Origin: DASXUC01 sp036505015 | GTDB taxonomy: Bacteria; Sysuimicrobiota; Sysuimicrobiia; Sysuimicrobiales; Kaftiobacteriaceae | DNA length: 64,000 nucleotides | Direction of reading: 5' to 3' | NCBI GenBank assembly: GCA_036505015.1 | Contig: DASXUC010000053.1 | Coordinates: 39,246 to 103,245, forward strand | Shown: positions 1-9,018 of the stretch, one piece after another | How the letters are laid out: every line of letters begins with the position of its first letter | How positions within the stretch are numbered: position 1 is the first letter of the stretch | Made by a program: the position numbers and the translations under genes | The notes under the pieces: model-generated | Told to the model about the DNA's origin: nothing | What the model saw: only the letters and a program-made list of their open reading frames with translations | The model's database searches: none

Positions 1-1
1 C

Positions 2-241
2 TCGACCGTGACGGGCGACGAAGCGCGGATTGGTCTCGAGGGCCGCGTCGGTTCCTTCGCAGATAGCGGCGTCATGGCAGAAGCCGGCATTGAGACCTGT
101 ATTTTTGGCCCTGGGTATTTGCATGGTGCCGGGGTGGCGCCGCTCCGCGGGGAAGCGCCGCCGGATGAGTGGATCTCGGTCGCGGAGCTAGTCGATGCAG
201 CTCGCACCATGACTCTGGCAGCGGTGGATCTCTCCTGCTGA
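2..241 (+). CDS. M20-type peptidase/deacylase, C-terminal end only
   Basis: The frame is already open at the window edge, so the start and the metal-binding domain lie outside. The visible ~79 residues match the last part of ArgE/DapE-like M20 hydrolases: a stretch reading AEAGIETCIFGPG followed by PPDEWISVAELVDAAR, the usual end of the catalytic domain. It ends with TGA 38 nt before the M42 peptidase gene on the same strand, so the two probably share a transcript with the asparaginase-like and M20 genes that follow. Substrate cannot be judged from this fragment. Confidence 0.6.
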   Translation, partial: STVTGDEARIGLEGRVGSFADSGVMAEAGIETCIFGPGYLHGAGVAPLRGEAPPDEWISVAELVDAARTMTLAAVDLSC

Positions 242-279
242 GCGGCCGCGAGAATGAGCAAATCAAGGAAGCGGCGTTC

Positions 280-1350
280 ATGAAGCAATCGATTTACGAG
301 CTGCTTCGCGAGCTGACAGCTCTTGATGGAGTGTCGGGGCAGGAGACGCAAGTCGTGCGTCGGCTGGCGGAGATCATCCGGCCGGGGGTCGATGAGGTCA
401 CGGTCGATCAAATGGGGAACCTGTACGCGTTCCGGCGGGGGCCGCGGCCCGGACCGACGCTAGCTCTCTTTGCCCACAGCGACGAGATTGGCATGGTTGT
501 CAAATCCATCGATCCGAATGGGTTCATTCGGTTTCACACCATCGGCGGCACGCCTCCCGCCGTGCTGCCCGCACGGACCGTGCGGATCGCCGGGCGTCAT
601 CTGGGCGTCATCGGCATCAAGCCCGGTCATTATCAGACGGCTGAAGATGTCAGCCGGGTAAAGAGTGTGGCGGAGAGTTATGTTGATGTTGGGGCGCGAA
701 GCGCGGCCGAGGTCGACGCGATGGGAATCCGCGTGGGCGATCCGATCGTCTTGGTCGCCCCGCTGACGCGGCTTACCCATAACTCAGATCTCGTGTTCGG
801 CAAGGGTGTCGATAATCGTATCGCGTGTGCGCTCCTGGCCCGTCTCTTTCTCGACGACATCAATGTTCCGGCTGGCGCCTGTGTCGGGGTGGTCACCGTC
901 CAGGAAGAAGTCGGTCAGCGGGGAGCCCGCGTCGCCGCCCATCGGCTGCAGCCCAATCTGGCCATCGTCGTGGACACGATGCCCGCAGCCGGCACGCCGG
1001 ACATGCGCCGTGATGTTGAGCTGGACGTTACCATGGGAAGTGGGCCGGTATTTCAGCTCATGACTCGAGGCTATCTGATGCCGCCCGGTGTGAGGAACTT
1101 CCTCACCCAGGTGGCCGAGGCGGAAGGCATCCCATACCAGACTTCCACCGCGAACACCAGCAACACCGATGCGGCGGTCATTCAGGTCGCTGACAAGGGG
1201 ATCCACACAGGGATCATTGCATTGCCCCGGCGGTACTCCCACTCTCCGGTCGAGATGCTCGATCTGAACGACGCCGCGAACGCTCTGCGGTTGCTCAAAG
1301 CCATCGTTGGTCAGATTGAGGAACTGCCCGAGATGGGTCTGGTGGACTAA
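280..1350 (+). CDS. M42-family metallo-aminopeptidase (glutamyl aminopeptidase/endoglucanase-like)
   Basis: This 356-residue protein has the M42 layout of a dinuclear-metal cytoplasmic aminopeptidase. Visible ligands in order are AHSDEIG (near residue 65), GVDNR (bridging Asp near 176), QEEVG with the catalytic Glu pair (near 209), VVDTMP (Asp near 230) and RYSHSPVE with the last His (near 321). The ATG at 280 is chosen because AAGGAA lies 10 nt upstream; an upstream in-frame start at 169 would add residues that overlap the previous gene and do not look like the family. It sits between an M20 fragment and an asparaginase-like gene, which suggests a peptide or amino-acid-amide degradation cluster. 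Confidence 0.88.
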   Translation: MKQSIYELLRELTALDGVSGQETQVVRRLAEIIRPGVDEVTVDQMGNLYAFRRGPRPGPTLALFAHSDEIGMVVKSIDPNGFIRFHTIGGTPPAVLPARTVRIAGRHLGVIGIKPGHYQTAEDVSRVKSVAESYVDVGARSAAEVDAMGIRVGDPIVLVAPLTRLTHNSDLVFGKGVDNRIACALLARLFLDDINVPAGACVGVVTVQEEVGQRGARVAAHRLQPNLAIVVDTMPAAGTPDMRRDVELDVTMGSGPVFQLMTRGYLMPPGVRNFLTQVAEAEGIPYQTSTANTSNTDAAVIQVADKGIHTGIIALPRRYSHSPVEMLDLNDAANALRLLKAIVGQIEELPEMGLVD

Positions 1351-1374
1351 CACCACGCCCCAAGATCATAACTC

Positions 1375-2352
1375 ATGCTTTTGCCGAAAGTGCACATGAT
1401 AGCGACGGGCGGGACAATTGCTGGAAAGTTGGGGCCATCAGGAGAGGTGACGCCTAGTCTAACCGCACGGGAACTGTTGAGCCGAGTCCCCGCGATAGAC
1501 AACTACGCGTTGTTGTCATCTGAGGATTTTCTCCAAGTAAGTAGTAGAAATATTGGCTTTCGCGAGATGATGGCCTTGGCACGGCGAGTTGAGCAGGTCC
1601 TGTCCGATCGCGATGTTGGTGGAGTCGTGATCACCCATGGAACTGCCACGTTAGAGCACACCGCCTACTTCCTCGACATTGTGCTGGGCCATGACCGCCC
1701 GGTGGTGCTCACCGGAGCCATGCGAAACCCAACTCTCCCCAGTGACGACGGCCCACTGAACCTGCTCGATGCCATCCAAGTGGCCGCGTGCGATAGGTCG
1801 CGAGGACTTGGGGTCCTCGTTGTGATGCATGGGTTCGTCTACTCTGCACGGGATGTTACCAAGTGCCATTCCACGAACATTGGCGCTTTCCAGTCTCCGG
1901 AATTTGGCCCCCTCGGCGCCGTTGATGGGGACCACGTGTTCTATGCTCGGCGGCCATTTCTACGGTATCCTGCTGTGACGCCAAAGGAGATCACGGCAAG
2001 GGTTGAACGAATTCCCAACGTCCTTGCCGCGGCTGACTTGCCTACGGCTCTTGAAAAGGGGATAGACGGAGTCGTCGTCGAGGGAGTCGCGCTCGTTCAG
2101 CGGCATCCTGAACTATTCACCGGCGCGGTCGCTCAAGGCGTGGTGATAGTGGTGGCCAATCCCTTTCTTATGGGGCGGCTACCCCGCCGCATGACCTCCC
2201 GTGGCCAGGGTGGCGAATCTAACTTGATAGATGGCGGTATTGTGTGGGCGGAAACTTCTGCAGTAAGGGCATGGATCAAGTTATCGATTGCCATGAGCGC
2301 TGGCCTAAGCAAGACTCAGATCCGTGAGTTGTTTCATTCGGAGCGGCAGTGA
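1375..2352 (+). CDS. L-asparaginase family protein with altered active site
   Basis: The 325-residue protein has the asparaginase fold: TGGTIAG with the nucleophilic Thr near residue 12, and a SARDVTK segment retaining the Lys near 163. The second catalytic motif, normally HGTDT, reads HGTAT (residues 88-92; the codon is GCC instead of GAC), so the conserved Asp of the Thr-Asp pair is missing. The rest of the domain is intact and there is no frameshift. It starts 24 nt after the M42 gene. It may be a hydrolase acting on another amide or a non-catalytic paralogue; straightforward asparagine hydrolysis is doubtful. Confidence 0.8.
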   Translation: MLLPKVHMIATGGTIAGKLGPSGEVTPSLTARELLSRVPAIDNYALLSSEDFLQVSSRNIGFREMMALARRVEQVLSDRDVGGVVITHGTATLEHTAYFLDIVLGHDRPVVLTGAMRNPTLPSDDGPLNLLDAIQVAACDRSRGLGVLVVMHGFVYSARDVTKCHSTNIGAFQSPEFGPLGAVDGDHVFYARRPFLRYPAVTPKEITARVERIPNVLAAADLPTALEKGIDGVVVEGVALVQRHPELFTGAVAQGVVIVVANPFLMGRLPRRMTSRGQGGESNLIDGGIVWAETSAVRAWIKLSIAMSAGLSKTQIRELFHSERQ

Positions 2353-2412
2353 CGTGTGCCCACGAGGCTTGGTTGAGCCTAGGGCAATAGAAATTGCTCC
2401 GGGGGTCATGTT

Positions 2413-3597
2413 TTGCCGCTGAGTGACAACCTGAAGAGCGTCGTACTCAGGACGATCGACTCCATTTCAGAGGGACTGATTGACCTCGCCACGCACATTC
2501 ACGAGCATCCAGAGATCGCCTTTCGGGAAGTTCAGGCTTCCCAATTGCTGGTTGAGACCCTGCGGCGGCACGGGTTTGCGACTGAACTAGGTGTCACCGA
2601 TTTGCCGACCGCGTTCCGTGCCGAGCTCAGCGGCCGGGCCGACGGCCCGACCGTCGCATTCCTCGCAGAGTACGATGGCTTGCCGGAGATCGGTCACGCC
2701 TGCGGCCACAACCTGATCTGTACGGCGGCGCTCGGCGCCGGGATTGGGTTGGCCTCGGTAATGAACGAACTTTCCGGGAAGGTTGTCATTCTCGGTACCC
2801 CCGCCGAAGAGCACGGAGGTGGGAAAGTGCTCATGCTGGAACGGGGCGCTTTTCGCGCCGTCGACGCTGCGATCATGTTTCACCCTGGAAATGCAACATT
2901 GCTCGCCACTGGATCGCTGGCGTCCTATAGGTTGAAGGTTGAGTTCCTCGGGAAAGCCGCCCATGCCGCGGCGGCGCCGTTTGAGGGCATCAATGCCTTG
3001 GACGCTCTCGTTCAGATGTTCGTGAACCTCGGTCTGCTCCGACAACAGCTACGCGACGACGCCCGAGTGCACGGTATCATCACCTACGGCGGCGCGGCGC
3101 CGAACATCATTCCCGACCGTGCAGAGGCAACCTTCAGTATCCGGGCAACCGACCGTGAGTATGCGGCCGTTGTCCTGGAGAAGGTCATCAAGTGTGGAAG
3201 AGCCGGCGCCGAAGCCACTGGGTGCGCATTCAAGTTCGAGAGTGCGAAAGGCTACGATGCCCTAAGATCTAACGGCCCCATGGCCGGTGCGTTTGGCCAT
3301 CACCTGAACGACTTGGGCTGGACGGTCGATCCCATACCTGCGAAACCTCGCATGGGGTCGACCGACATGGGCGATGTCAGCCAAGCAGTGCCTGCGGTGC
3401 AGCCTTTTGTGAAAATTGCGGACAATGTCGCCTGGCACACGGTGGAGTTTCGCGAGGCGGCGCGCGCGGAGCAAGGCATGCGGGCTATGCTCATCGCAGC
3501 AAAGGCGATGGCGCTGACGGGGTTTGACTACCTGACCGATCAGAATTTTCGGGAAGAAGTACAACTGGACTTTCAGGACAAGCGCGAAGAGCAGTGA
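2413..3597 (+). CDS. M20 family amidohydrolase (AbgB/HipO-like)
   Basis: This 394-residue protein is a complete M20D-type zinc hydrolase: GHACGHN (residues 94-100) supplies His and Cys ligands, PAEEHG (near 130) the catalytic Glu, and FHPGN (near 156) a further His. Family members remove acyl or p-aminobenzoyl groups from amino acids. The start is a TTG at 2413 with GGGGGT 6 nt upstream; the ATG at 2408 is out of frame. It is the last gene of the left-edge hydrolase cluster. The preference for peptides, N-acyl amino acids or aminobenzoyl-glutamate cannot be read from the sequence. Confidence 0.85.
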   Translation: MPLSDNLKSVVLRTIDSISEGLIDLATHIHEHPEIAFREVQASQLLVETLRRHGFATELGVTDLPTAFRAELSGRADGPTVAFLAEYDGLPEIGHACGHNLICTAALGAGIGLASVMNELSGKVVILGTPAEEHGGGKVLMLERGAFRAVDAAIMFHPGNATLLATGSLASYRLKVEFLGKAAHAAAAPFEGINALDALVQMFVNLGLLRQQLRDDARVHGIITYGGAAPNIIPDRAEATFSIRATDREYAAVVLEKVIKCGRAGAEATGCAFKFESAKGYDALRSNGPMAGAFGHHLNDLGWTVDPIPAKPRMGSTDMGDVSQAVPAVQPFVKIADNVAWHTVEFREAARAEQGMRAMLIAAKAMALTGFDYLTDQNFREEVQLDFQDKREEQ

Positions 3598-3664
3598 GCA
3601 GACCGTCACCGATTTCGGGGGACACCCGCCGTATTGCGTAGATCGCAGGCTGAGAGCGGGAGTC

Positions 3665-4209
3665 CTACTTCGTTAAGGCGTAACAGTAGCAGTCGCGGGG
3701 TTCGTCGCTGATGTTGGGATGCATGATCCAGCGGTGCAGGATGCCTTCGCGCCGCATGCCGATCTTCTCCAGCACGCGGGCCGAGCCGGTGTTCTCGACG
3801 TCGCACAACGCCCAGACGCGATAGATCGCCGGCTGGGCGATCGCCCAGCCGGTCATCGCCTCCACGGCTTCTGTCATCAGCCCGCGGCCCCACAATTCGC
3901 GCGCCAGCACGTATCCGATCTCGGCCTTGTGCCCCTGCATCCGCAGCTCAATCATGCCGACGGCGCCCCGGAGATTTCGGAGGGCGATCACGTAGGGGAA
4001 GGCTTCACCGTTTCCCACGCGCGAATGCATCGGCGGATGAATGCCTCCGTTTGTGCAATCTCCGAGTGCAGTCGCCACATCAGGTATCGCGTCACTTCTG
4101 GGTCTGGTGCATAGCGGTCGAAGATGGCGGGAGCATCGTCGAGCGTCGGACGTCGCAGCACGAGTCGGGTGGTCTGGATCTCTTCGGGTGGTCCCATGCC
4201 TTGACCCAC
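3665..4209 (-). pseudogene. RimJ/RimL-type GNAT acetyltransferase, broken by a 1-nt deletion
   Basis: Two overlapping minus-strand frames together form one GNAT N-acetyltransferase. The N-terminal piece (4209 to about 4013) begins with the typical TTRLVLRRPTLDDA segment. The C-terminal piece carries an acetyl-CoA-binding stretch with RELWGRGLMTEA and the VENTGSARVLEKIGM motif. The frames join at about 4012, where one base appears to be missing between codons for WET and GEAFPYV. The downstream half is well conserved to its stop, so this is either a recent lesion or a sequence error. The adjoining phosphatase gene is also broken. Confidence 0.75.
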
Positions 4210-4224
4210 GGAGGCTAAGGCCGC

Positions 4225-5616
4225 TCAGATGTAGCCATAACAGCGCTTGAGCTCATCGAAGCGGTAGTAGTGGCTGCCGGCGCGGATGCTGCGGCACCCG
4301 GTCTTGAACAGCGTCTCGCGTTCGTTGTAGAGTATCTTGACGAGGTAGTCCCGGCCGCATTGGCATAGACGTCCCACTGGATGTTCACCGCATAGGGCGT
4401 GACCAGCTCTCCCCGCCACGGGTTGGTGTCGTACGTGTACGTCTCGGCGACGGGCACCTGCTTGTCGCTGTATGGCAGTCGCATCAGCGCTGCGAGCGGG
4501 ATGACAATCTCCGCATGGGCGAACCGGAGGTCGGCCAAGAGTGAGCTGTGGCCACTGCGGATTTCATCCACGGCGTTGAAGAAATCGTCCTGGAGCACCT
4601 TCGCCATCTTGAACGTAATGGTGGCGCCCGCGAAGCTCGGACCCTTGCCGTAGAAGTCTTAGGCGTCCTTGAGGTACGCGAACCAGCGCGCCGCCGGCAC
4701 CGGAATGAAGAGATTGAACGTCCACCGCCCTTCTTCGCTGAGACCCGGGGCGATCGCGTAGAGGCTGTACAGCGAGGCCACGGCGTCGACGTCGTTGAAA
4801 TCGACCGCGGCACCGGTGTCCGGGTCCGTGATGAAGTACCCGCCCGCGGCCAGCCCATCGACGAACGCCGACGTAAAGAGGCCCCTGAGCACCTCTCTGG
4901 CGTACCGGTGACTGGCGGGGCTGTAATAGATCCCATCGATCTTGGCCGCCAGCGTTGGGTCGTGGACGAGCCACTCCTGGTAGTCGGCGTTCTGCGGTGC
5001 CTTGTGGAAGTAGAGCAGATCTGTGTTGACCTCAGGCGGATCGATGAGCGGAACGAGCGCCGGCATGTGCGCGCCGAGCGAGGTGACAAAGTTGTTCTGA
5101 CTGTCGACCGCCCGATCTTTGCCGGAGCTCAGCACACGCACACGCCGTCCGGCCCGTGCGCCTTGTGCGAAGAACGCGGATAGCCGCTCGAGCAGGCGCG
5201 CGGCTAATTGGCGATGCTCTCGCACCCCGCGGCCGCTCAGGTTTCCGTAGCCAAGCTTGATGTTGACCCGCTCCAGGCTCACGACCTGGGGTTCAAGGAG
5301 ACGGCCGAGGTCGGTGAGCGCCCCCGCGGCACGTGCGTGCGCGGTGAGCTGCTTGAGGTAGTCGATGTCGCGTCCCGACGTGAGCGCCCGTGAGCCGTGC
5401 CGCGCGACGAGCTGTGTGAAGACCGGAGCATACCCCGCCGGCGGGGGCTCATAGCTCTTGATGTTCTGCTGCGGCTCGTAGGGGGTATTGGAGGCGAAGT
5501 AACCTTTCGAGGAGAAGGTGTCTGCCTGCCCGAGACACGCGCTGGTGAGGGCTAGGGTCAGCGCGATGGCCAGGAATCCGAGCTTCGACTGAGTGTCGCG
5601 ACCTGCTCCGCATCAT
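4225..5616 (-). pseudogene. Histidine phosphatase (MINPP-like phytase family), multiply disrupted lipoprotein gene
   Basis: Joined frames give a branch-2 histidine phosphatase: VARHGSRA (catalytic RHG box, about 5370-5395), a later RVLSSGKDRAVDS segment and the HAE box in RFAHAEIVIPL (about 4515). The N-terminus looks like a lipoprotein signal, with LTSAC ahead of the mature part. Three lesions are visible: no in-frame ATG/GTG/TTG for the signal peptide (the ATG pair at 5611-5616 is one frame off), an in-frame TAA at 4659-4661 between LKDA and DFYGKG, and a 1-nt deletion near 4350 before RDYLVKILYNE. The intact protein would be a secreted phosphomonoesterase or phytase. Confidence 0.75.
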
Positions 5617-5669
5617 GGAGTCAATGGGAAGTCGGTTTCGGCAGCGGAATCATGCTTCCTGGAGACTAT

Positions 5670-6500
5670 ATGAAGCCACACACGCGCTTCGCCGTTCCAA
5701 GCGACCTCACCACACTGGCGGCTCTGTGCCGTGCGGCCGTTGGCCCAGACGACTACGTGCTGGAATACCTTCCCGAGATGGTTGCCGACAAGGAAATTCT
5801 TGTCGCCGTGGCGAGCGGACACATCCGGGCCATGACCGGTCTGACCGAGTGCGCGGATGGCGCGCTGTGGATTGGGCAACTCCGTACCCATCCCAGATGG
5901 CGCCGCCGCGGCCTGGCGCGGGCGCTGCTGGACCATGCGTATGCGCGTGTCATCCGCGAGCGGCGTCCGGCGCTGCGCCTGTGGACGAGCCAGCACAACG
6001 TCGCCGCCCGGACTCTGTTCGAGTCGGATGGCTTCAGGCCCGTCGCGGTATTCAGCCGGATGCAGGCCAGAGGGCTTCCGAGTAGAATCCGCCGGGGACC
6101 TGCGCTCAGCGTCCGCGGGATGAACAGCCTGCTGCGGCGATGGAAACGGTCACTATTCTCCAGACATGCGAAGGGCTATCTGGACTACCGCTGGCGTTTC
6201 ATACGCCTGAATGGGTCGGTGATCCGGACGCTCGTCAGGCGGGGGGAGCTCTTCGTGGGTTCACGAAACGCATTCCTGCTCTGGAATGAGGAGGAAGTTC
6301 AGACGCACGCTCACGTCGTGGTGCTTACTGGAGGCAAGGCGACGCTGCGGATTGCTCGCCGCACTGCGGGCGCCAAAGGGCATTCACTGGTCGAGGCGTT
6401 TCTGCCCAGAACGAAACGCTCGCTGGCCGTCGCACGTCAGGCGGGTTTCAGGATGGCGAGCTGGGGAACGCGGGCCATCCTCTTCGAGCGGCCGGCATGA
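5670..6500 (+). CDS. GNAT family N-acetyltransferase with C-terminal extension
   Basis: The first ~145 of 276 residues form a GNAT domain; the acetyl-CoA pyrophosphate loop is RTHPRWRRRGLARALL, followed by QHNVAARTLFESDGF, the common motif-B end. The C-terminal half (from about residue 145) is basic and of unknown fold. The ATG at 5670 is favoured over 5652 because GGAG lies 5 nt upstream. Its stop overlaps the next gene by 4 nt (ATGA), so the two are translationally coupled. The acetylated substrate is unknown. Confidence 0.75.
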   Translation: MKPHTRFAVPSDLTTLAALCRAAVGPDDYVLEYLPEMVADKEILVAVASGHIRAMTGLTECADGALWIGQLRTHPRWRRRGLARALLDHAYARVIRERRPALRLWTSQHNVAARTLFESDGFRPVAVFSRMQARGLPSRIRRGPALSVRGMNSLLRRWKRSLFSRHAKGYLDYRWRFIRLNGSVIRTLVRRGELFVGSRNAFLLWNEEEVQTHAHVVVLTGGKATLRIARRTAGAKGHSLVEAFLPRTKRSLAVARQAGFRMASWGTRAILFERPA

Positions 6501-7228
6501 CACACGAAGAGCGGCTGGAGCTTGCCGGGCGCCTGCGTGACCTCATCCTCGAGCGGTACGCGGACGCAGTCATAGCGGTCTTCGTCACAAGTTCGACGGC
6601 GCGCGGGCTCGATCTCGAATTCTCTGACCTGGAGTTGACGGCGGTCCATCGCGATGGTGCCGCCCCGCCGGACCGCTCCTACTACTACCGCGGCATTCTG
6701 ATTGAAGTGTCGCACGTTGAGGAGTCGAAGATCCTCGCCCCGCAGATGGAGGCGCGCTGGCCGGAGACGGCCGGCGGGTATCGGGGCCGCATCGTCCTCT
6801 ATGAGCGTGACCGCTGGACCGAACGCCTGGACCAAGTCCTCGATGCGTTTGACGCGGTCGAGCGGACTCCGGCGCAACGGATGGCGCTGCTCGACATGCT
6901 GGAGTTCCGTGACAAGCTTCGCAACGCGCGCCTGACCGACGACGAAATTTTCTTTCGCGGGTGCGCCACCTACTTCGCCGACAGTGCCACCAACTTCGTG
7001 CTCTTCCTGAACGGCCGGCAGATGGTCACGACCCGCTGGTTCTTTCAGCAGGCACTGGAGTGCCCGGAGCAGCCGGCGCGGTTCCGCGAGCACCTCGAAG
7101 TACTGCTGGGTGTGCGGCGGGCTAACAGGGAGGAGATCTCTGCTGTTGCGGAGGGCCTGGCGAATGGCCTGATCACGATGGCGGCGGCGCACGGAATCGT
7201 CGCCGAGTCGGAAGAGCTGCTGGTGTGA
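6497..7228 (+). CDS. Nucleotidyltransferase-domain protein
   Basis: This 243-residue protein resembles kanamycin-type or minimal nucleotidyltransferases. Near residue 33 it has SSTARGLDLEFSDLEL, comparable to the GS-x-ARG...SD-x-D motif, though the second acidic residue is Glu rather than Asp. The remainder is helical and unassigned. It is coupled to the upstream GNAT gene by a 4-nt overlap, a pairing that could modify a common small molecule (inference). It ends 14 nt from the convergent aldo/keto reductase gene. Antibiotic modification is possible but not shown. Confidence 0.6.
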   Translation: MTHEERLELAGRLRDLILERYADAVIAVFVTSSTARGLDLEFSDLELTAVHRDGAAPPDRSYYYRGILIEVSHVEESKILAPQMEARWPETAGGYRGRIVLYERDRWTERLDQVLDAFDAVERTPAQRMALLDMLEFRDKLRNARLTDDEIFFRGCATYFADSATNFVLFLNGRQMVTTRWFFQQALECPEQPARFREHLEVLLGVRRANREEISAVAEGLANGLITMAAAHGIVAESEELLV

Positions 7229-7242
7229 GTGAACTGGCCTCC

Positions 7243-8181
7243 TCAGTCGCCGGCCAGGGCGGACACCTCGACGGCCTCGTCATCGGTCATCGTCCACGCC
7301 GCCGCCGCAACGTTGATTCCGACATGCTCGGGGGCGGTCACGCCGGTGATAATGGTCGCCACGGCCGGCTGCGCGAGCAGCCAGGCGATGGCCACGTCGG
7401 TGATGCTGTGCTCATACCGCCGCGCCCACTCTTCGAGCTTGCGGACGATGGCAAAGTTCCGGGGCGTAGCAATGGCCCGCGCAAATCGCTCATTGTCATG
7501 GCCGCGCGTCCCTGCCGGCGCCGGTTCGCCCTCGCGGTATTTTCCCGTCAGCATCCCGCCGGCCAGCGGCGCATAGGGGATGATCCCAATTCCGAGCGCA
7601 CGGCAGGCGGGGAGCAGCTCTCGCTCGATGTCTCGGAACAGCAGCGAATAGTGGGGCTGGATGGAGACCAGCGGCGCCCACCCGTGCCGGTCGGTCGTCC
7701 ACTGCGCCCAGGTCATCTGCCAGGCCGCGAAGTTGCTGCATCCGACGTATCGCACCTTCCCGGCGCGGACGAGATCGTCCAGCGCTCGCATCGTTTCATC
7801 GATTGGCGTCTCCTGATCCCACCCATGGAGCTGCAGCAGGTCGATGTAGTCGGTGCGCAGCCGGACCAGGCTGGCGTCGACGGCCGGCAGGATATGCGCG
7901 CGGGACGATCCGCGGTCCAGTGGACCGGATCCCATCCGCCCGTGGACCTTCGTCGCGATGACGGCCTGCGCCCGCTTGCCCGCCAGGGCCGCACCGAGAT
8001 AGGTCTCCGACAGCCCGCGGCTGTACACGTTGGCGGTATCGAAGAAGTTGACCCCAAGATCGAGCGCGGCCGCGACGATGCGCCCGGTGCCGGATGCATC
8101 CACCCGCGCGCCGAAGGTATTGCCTCCGAGGCCGAGCCGGGAGACCTTCAGCCCCGAGCTGCCGAGCCGGCGATATTCCAT
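7243..8181 (-). CDS. Aldo/keto reductase
   Basis: A complete 312-residue NADPH-dependent aldo/keto reductase of the YghZ/general-stress type. The catalytic tetrad is visible: Asp in FFDTAN (near residue 50), Tyr in NVYSRG, Lys in IATKVHG (near 77) and His in LQLHGWD (near 117). The C-terminal cofactor-loop region with IITGVTAPEHV is also present. It stands alone, convergent with the nucleotidyltransferase gene. It should reduce aldehydes or ketones in the cytoplasm; the physiological substrate is unknown. Confidence 0.9.
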   Translation of the reverse strand: MEYRRLGSSGLKVSRLGLGGNTFGARVDASGTGRIVAAALDLGVNFFDTANVYSRGLSETYLGAALAGKRAQAVIATKVHGRMGSGPLDRGSSRAHILPAVDASLVRLRTDYIDLLQLHGWDQETPIDETMRALDDLVRAGKVRYVGCSNFAAWQMTWAQWTTDRHGWAPLVSIQPHYSLLFRDIERELLPACRALGIGIIPYAPLAGGMLTGKYREGEPAPAGTRGHDNERFARAIATPRNFAIVRKLEEWARRYEHSITDVAIAWLLAQPAVATIITGVTAPEHVGINVAAAAWTMTDDEAVEVSALAGD

Positions 8182-8301
8182 CTGCTGTCACCTGCTGTTC
8201 CGATTCCCTCCGACCGCGGGGGCAACCTGTCGCCGTCCCGGTAAACGTCCACCGCCCGCGCGCGGTCAGAGCAGTGACTACGCAGAAAGGGGTGGCACGC
8301 A

Positions 8302-8718
8302 GTGCAGAGATCGAAGAGGTTGCTCGCCGCAGGCCTGGCCGTGGCCGTTACCGCCGGGCTGCTGTTCGTCACCGCCGCGCTTGCTCAGCCGGCTCCGCCG
8401 AGTCCCCAGCAGCGCGGGCCGATGTGTCAGGGAGTGCTTCCCAGCCAGGCGGACCCGATCCTCGCCAAATATCGGGAGCGGGCACAAACGGCGCGCGACA
8501 ATGTGATGAAGGAAGACCGGGCGTTGTTCGCGCTGCTGATCGCCGAGAATACGACGCGGGCGGCCGTGGATGCCCAGACCACCAAGGCCAACGATGCGCG
8601 CAGCGCGTTGGCCAGAGTGCGGCTGGACATGCTCTGGGATCTGCGGGCGGTCATTCCAGCCCAGAACCGTGAGCAGGTGTTTCGCTGCGCGGAGTTCACG
8701 CTGCTGCGGCGCCGGTAA
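8302..8718 (+). CDS. Small secreted protein, Spy/CpxP-like periplasmic helical protein
   Basis: This 138-residue protein has a clear signal peptide (about residues 1-28, ending AALAQ). It is followed by a helical region with a late segment, LDMLWDLRAVIPAQNREQVF, that resembles the L-x-PEQR element of Spy/CpxP/heavy-metal-resistance helical proteins. The start is GTG at 8302 with AGGGGTGG just upstream. A strong terminator follows. The role may be periplasmic chaperone or metal-related stress; the assignment rests on weak resemblance. Confidence 0.5.
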   Translation: MQRSKRLLAAGLAVAVTAGLLFVTAALAQPAPPSPQQRGPMCQGVLPSQADPILAKYRERAQTARDNVMKEDRALFALLIAENTTRAAVDAQTTKANDARSALARVRLDMLWDLRAVIPAQNREQVFRCAEFTLLRRR

Positions 8719-8741
8719 GTCCCGAGGCTCAGCGGCACGCG

Positions 8742-8776
8742 AATCGGGCCGGGTGCACTCCGGCCCGATTGCTTTT
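8742..8776 (+). terminator. Rho-independent terminator
   Basis: A perfect 11-bp stem (8742-8752 with 8760-8770) and a 7-nt loop are followed by GCTTTTT. It closes the transcript of the Spy-like gene at 8302-8718. Confidence 0.85.
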
Positions 8777-8814
8777 TCTGGGGAAAAGAACATACGACGG
8801 AGGAGGCAGACACG

Positions 8815-9018
8815 ATGCATCAGCACCCGCCCGGGCCGCCACCGCCCGGTCCCCCGGTTCCGCCCGGTCCCCCGGGTCCGCCACCGATGCCACCAGAACC
8901 GCCGATCCCGCCGGGTCCGCCCGAACCGCGCCCCCAGCCCCGTACGAACCCGAGTCCTCAATTGTACGATTCGCGGCAGATTTCTCTCGGGTTCGTCCGG
9001 GGCCAGGACACGGGTTAG
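8815..9018 (+). CDS. Proline-rich small protein (67 aa)
   Basis: The reading frame has a strong GGAGGAGG ribosome site 8 nt before the ATG. The first ~45 residues are runs of PGPPPP, PPGPP and PEPP, followed by a polar tail ending SLGFVRGQDTG. There is no signal peptide or membrane segment. The polyproline stretch would require EF-P for translation. The gene ends in a 4-nt tail-to-tail overlap with the M24 gene. Function is unknown; the codon pattern is repetitive, but the ribosome site and clean start support a real gene. Confidence 0.5.
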   Translation: MHQHPPGPPPPGPPVPPGPPGPPPMPPEPPIPPGPPEPRPQPRTNPSPQLYDSRQISLGFVRGQDTG

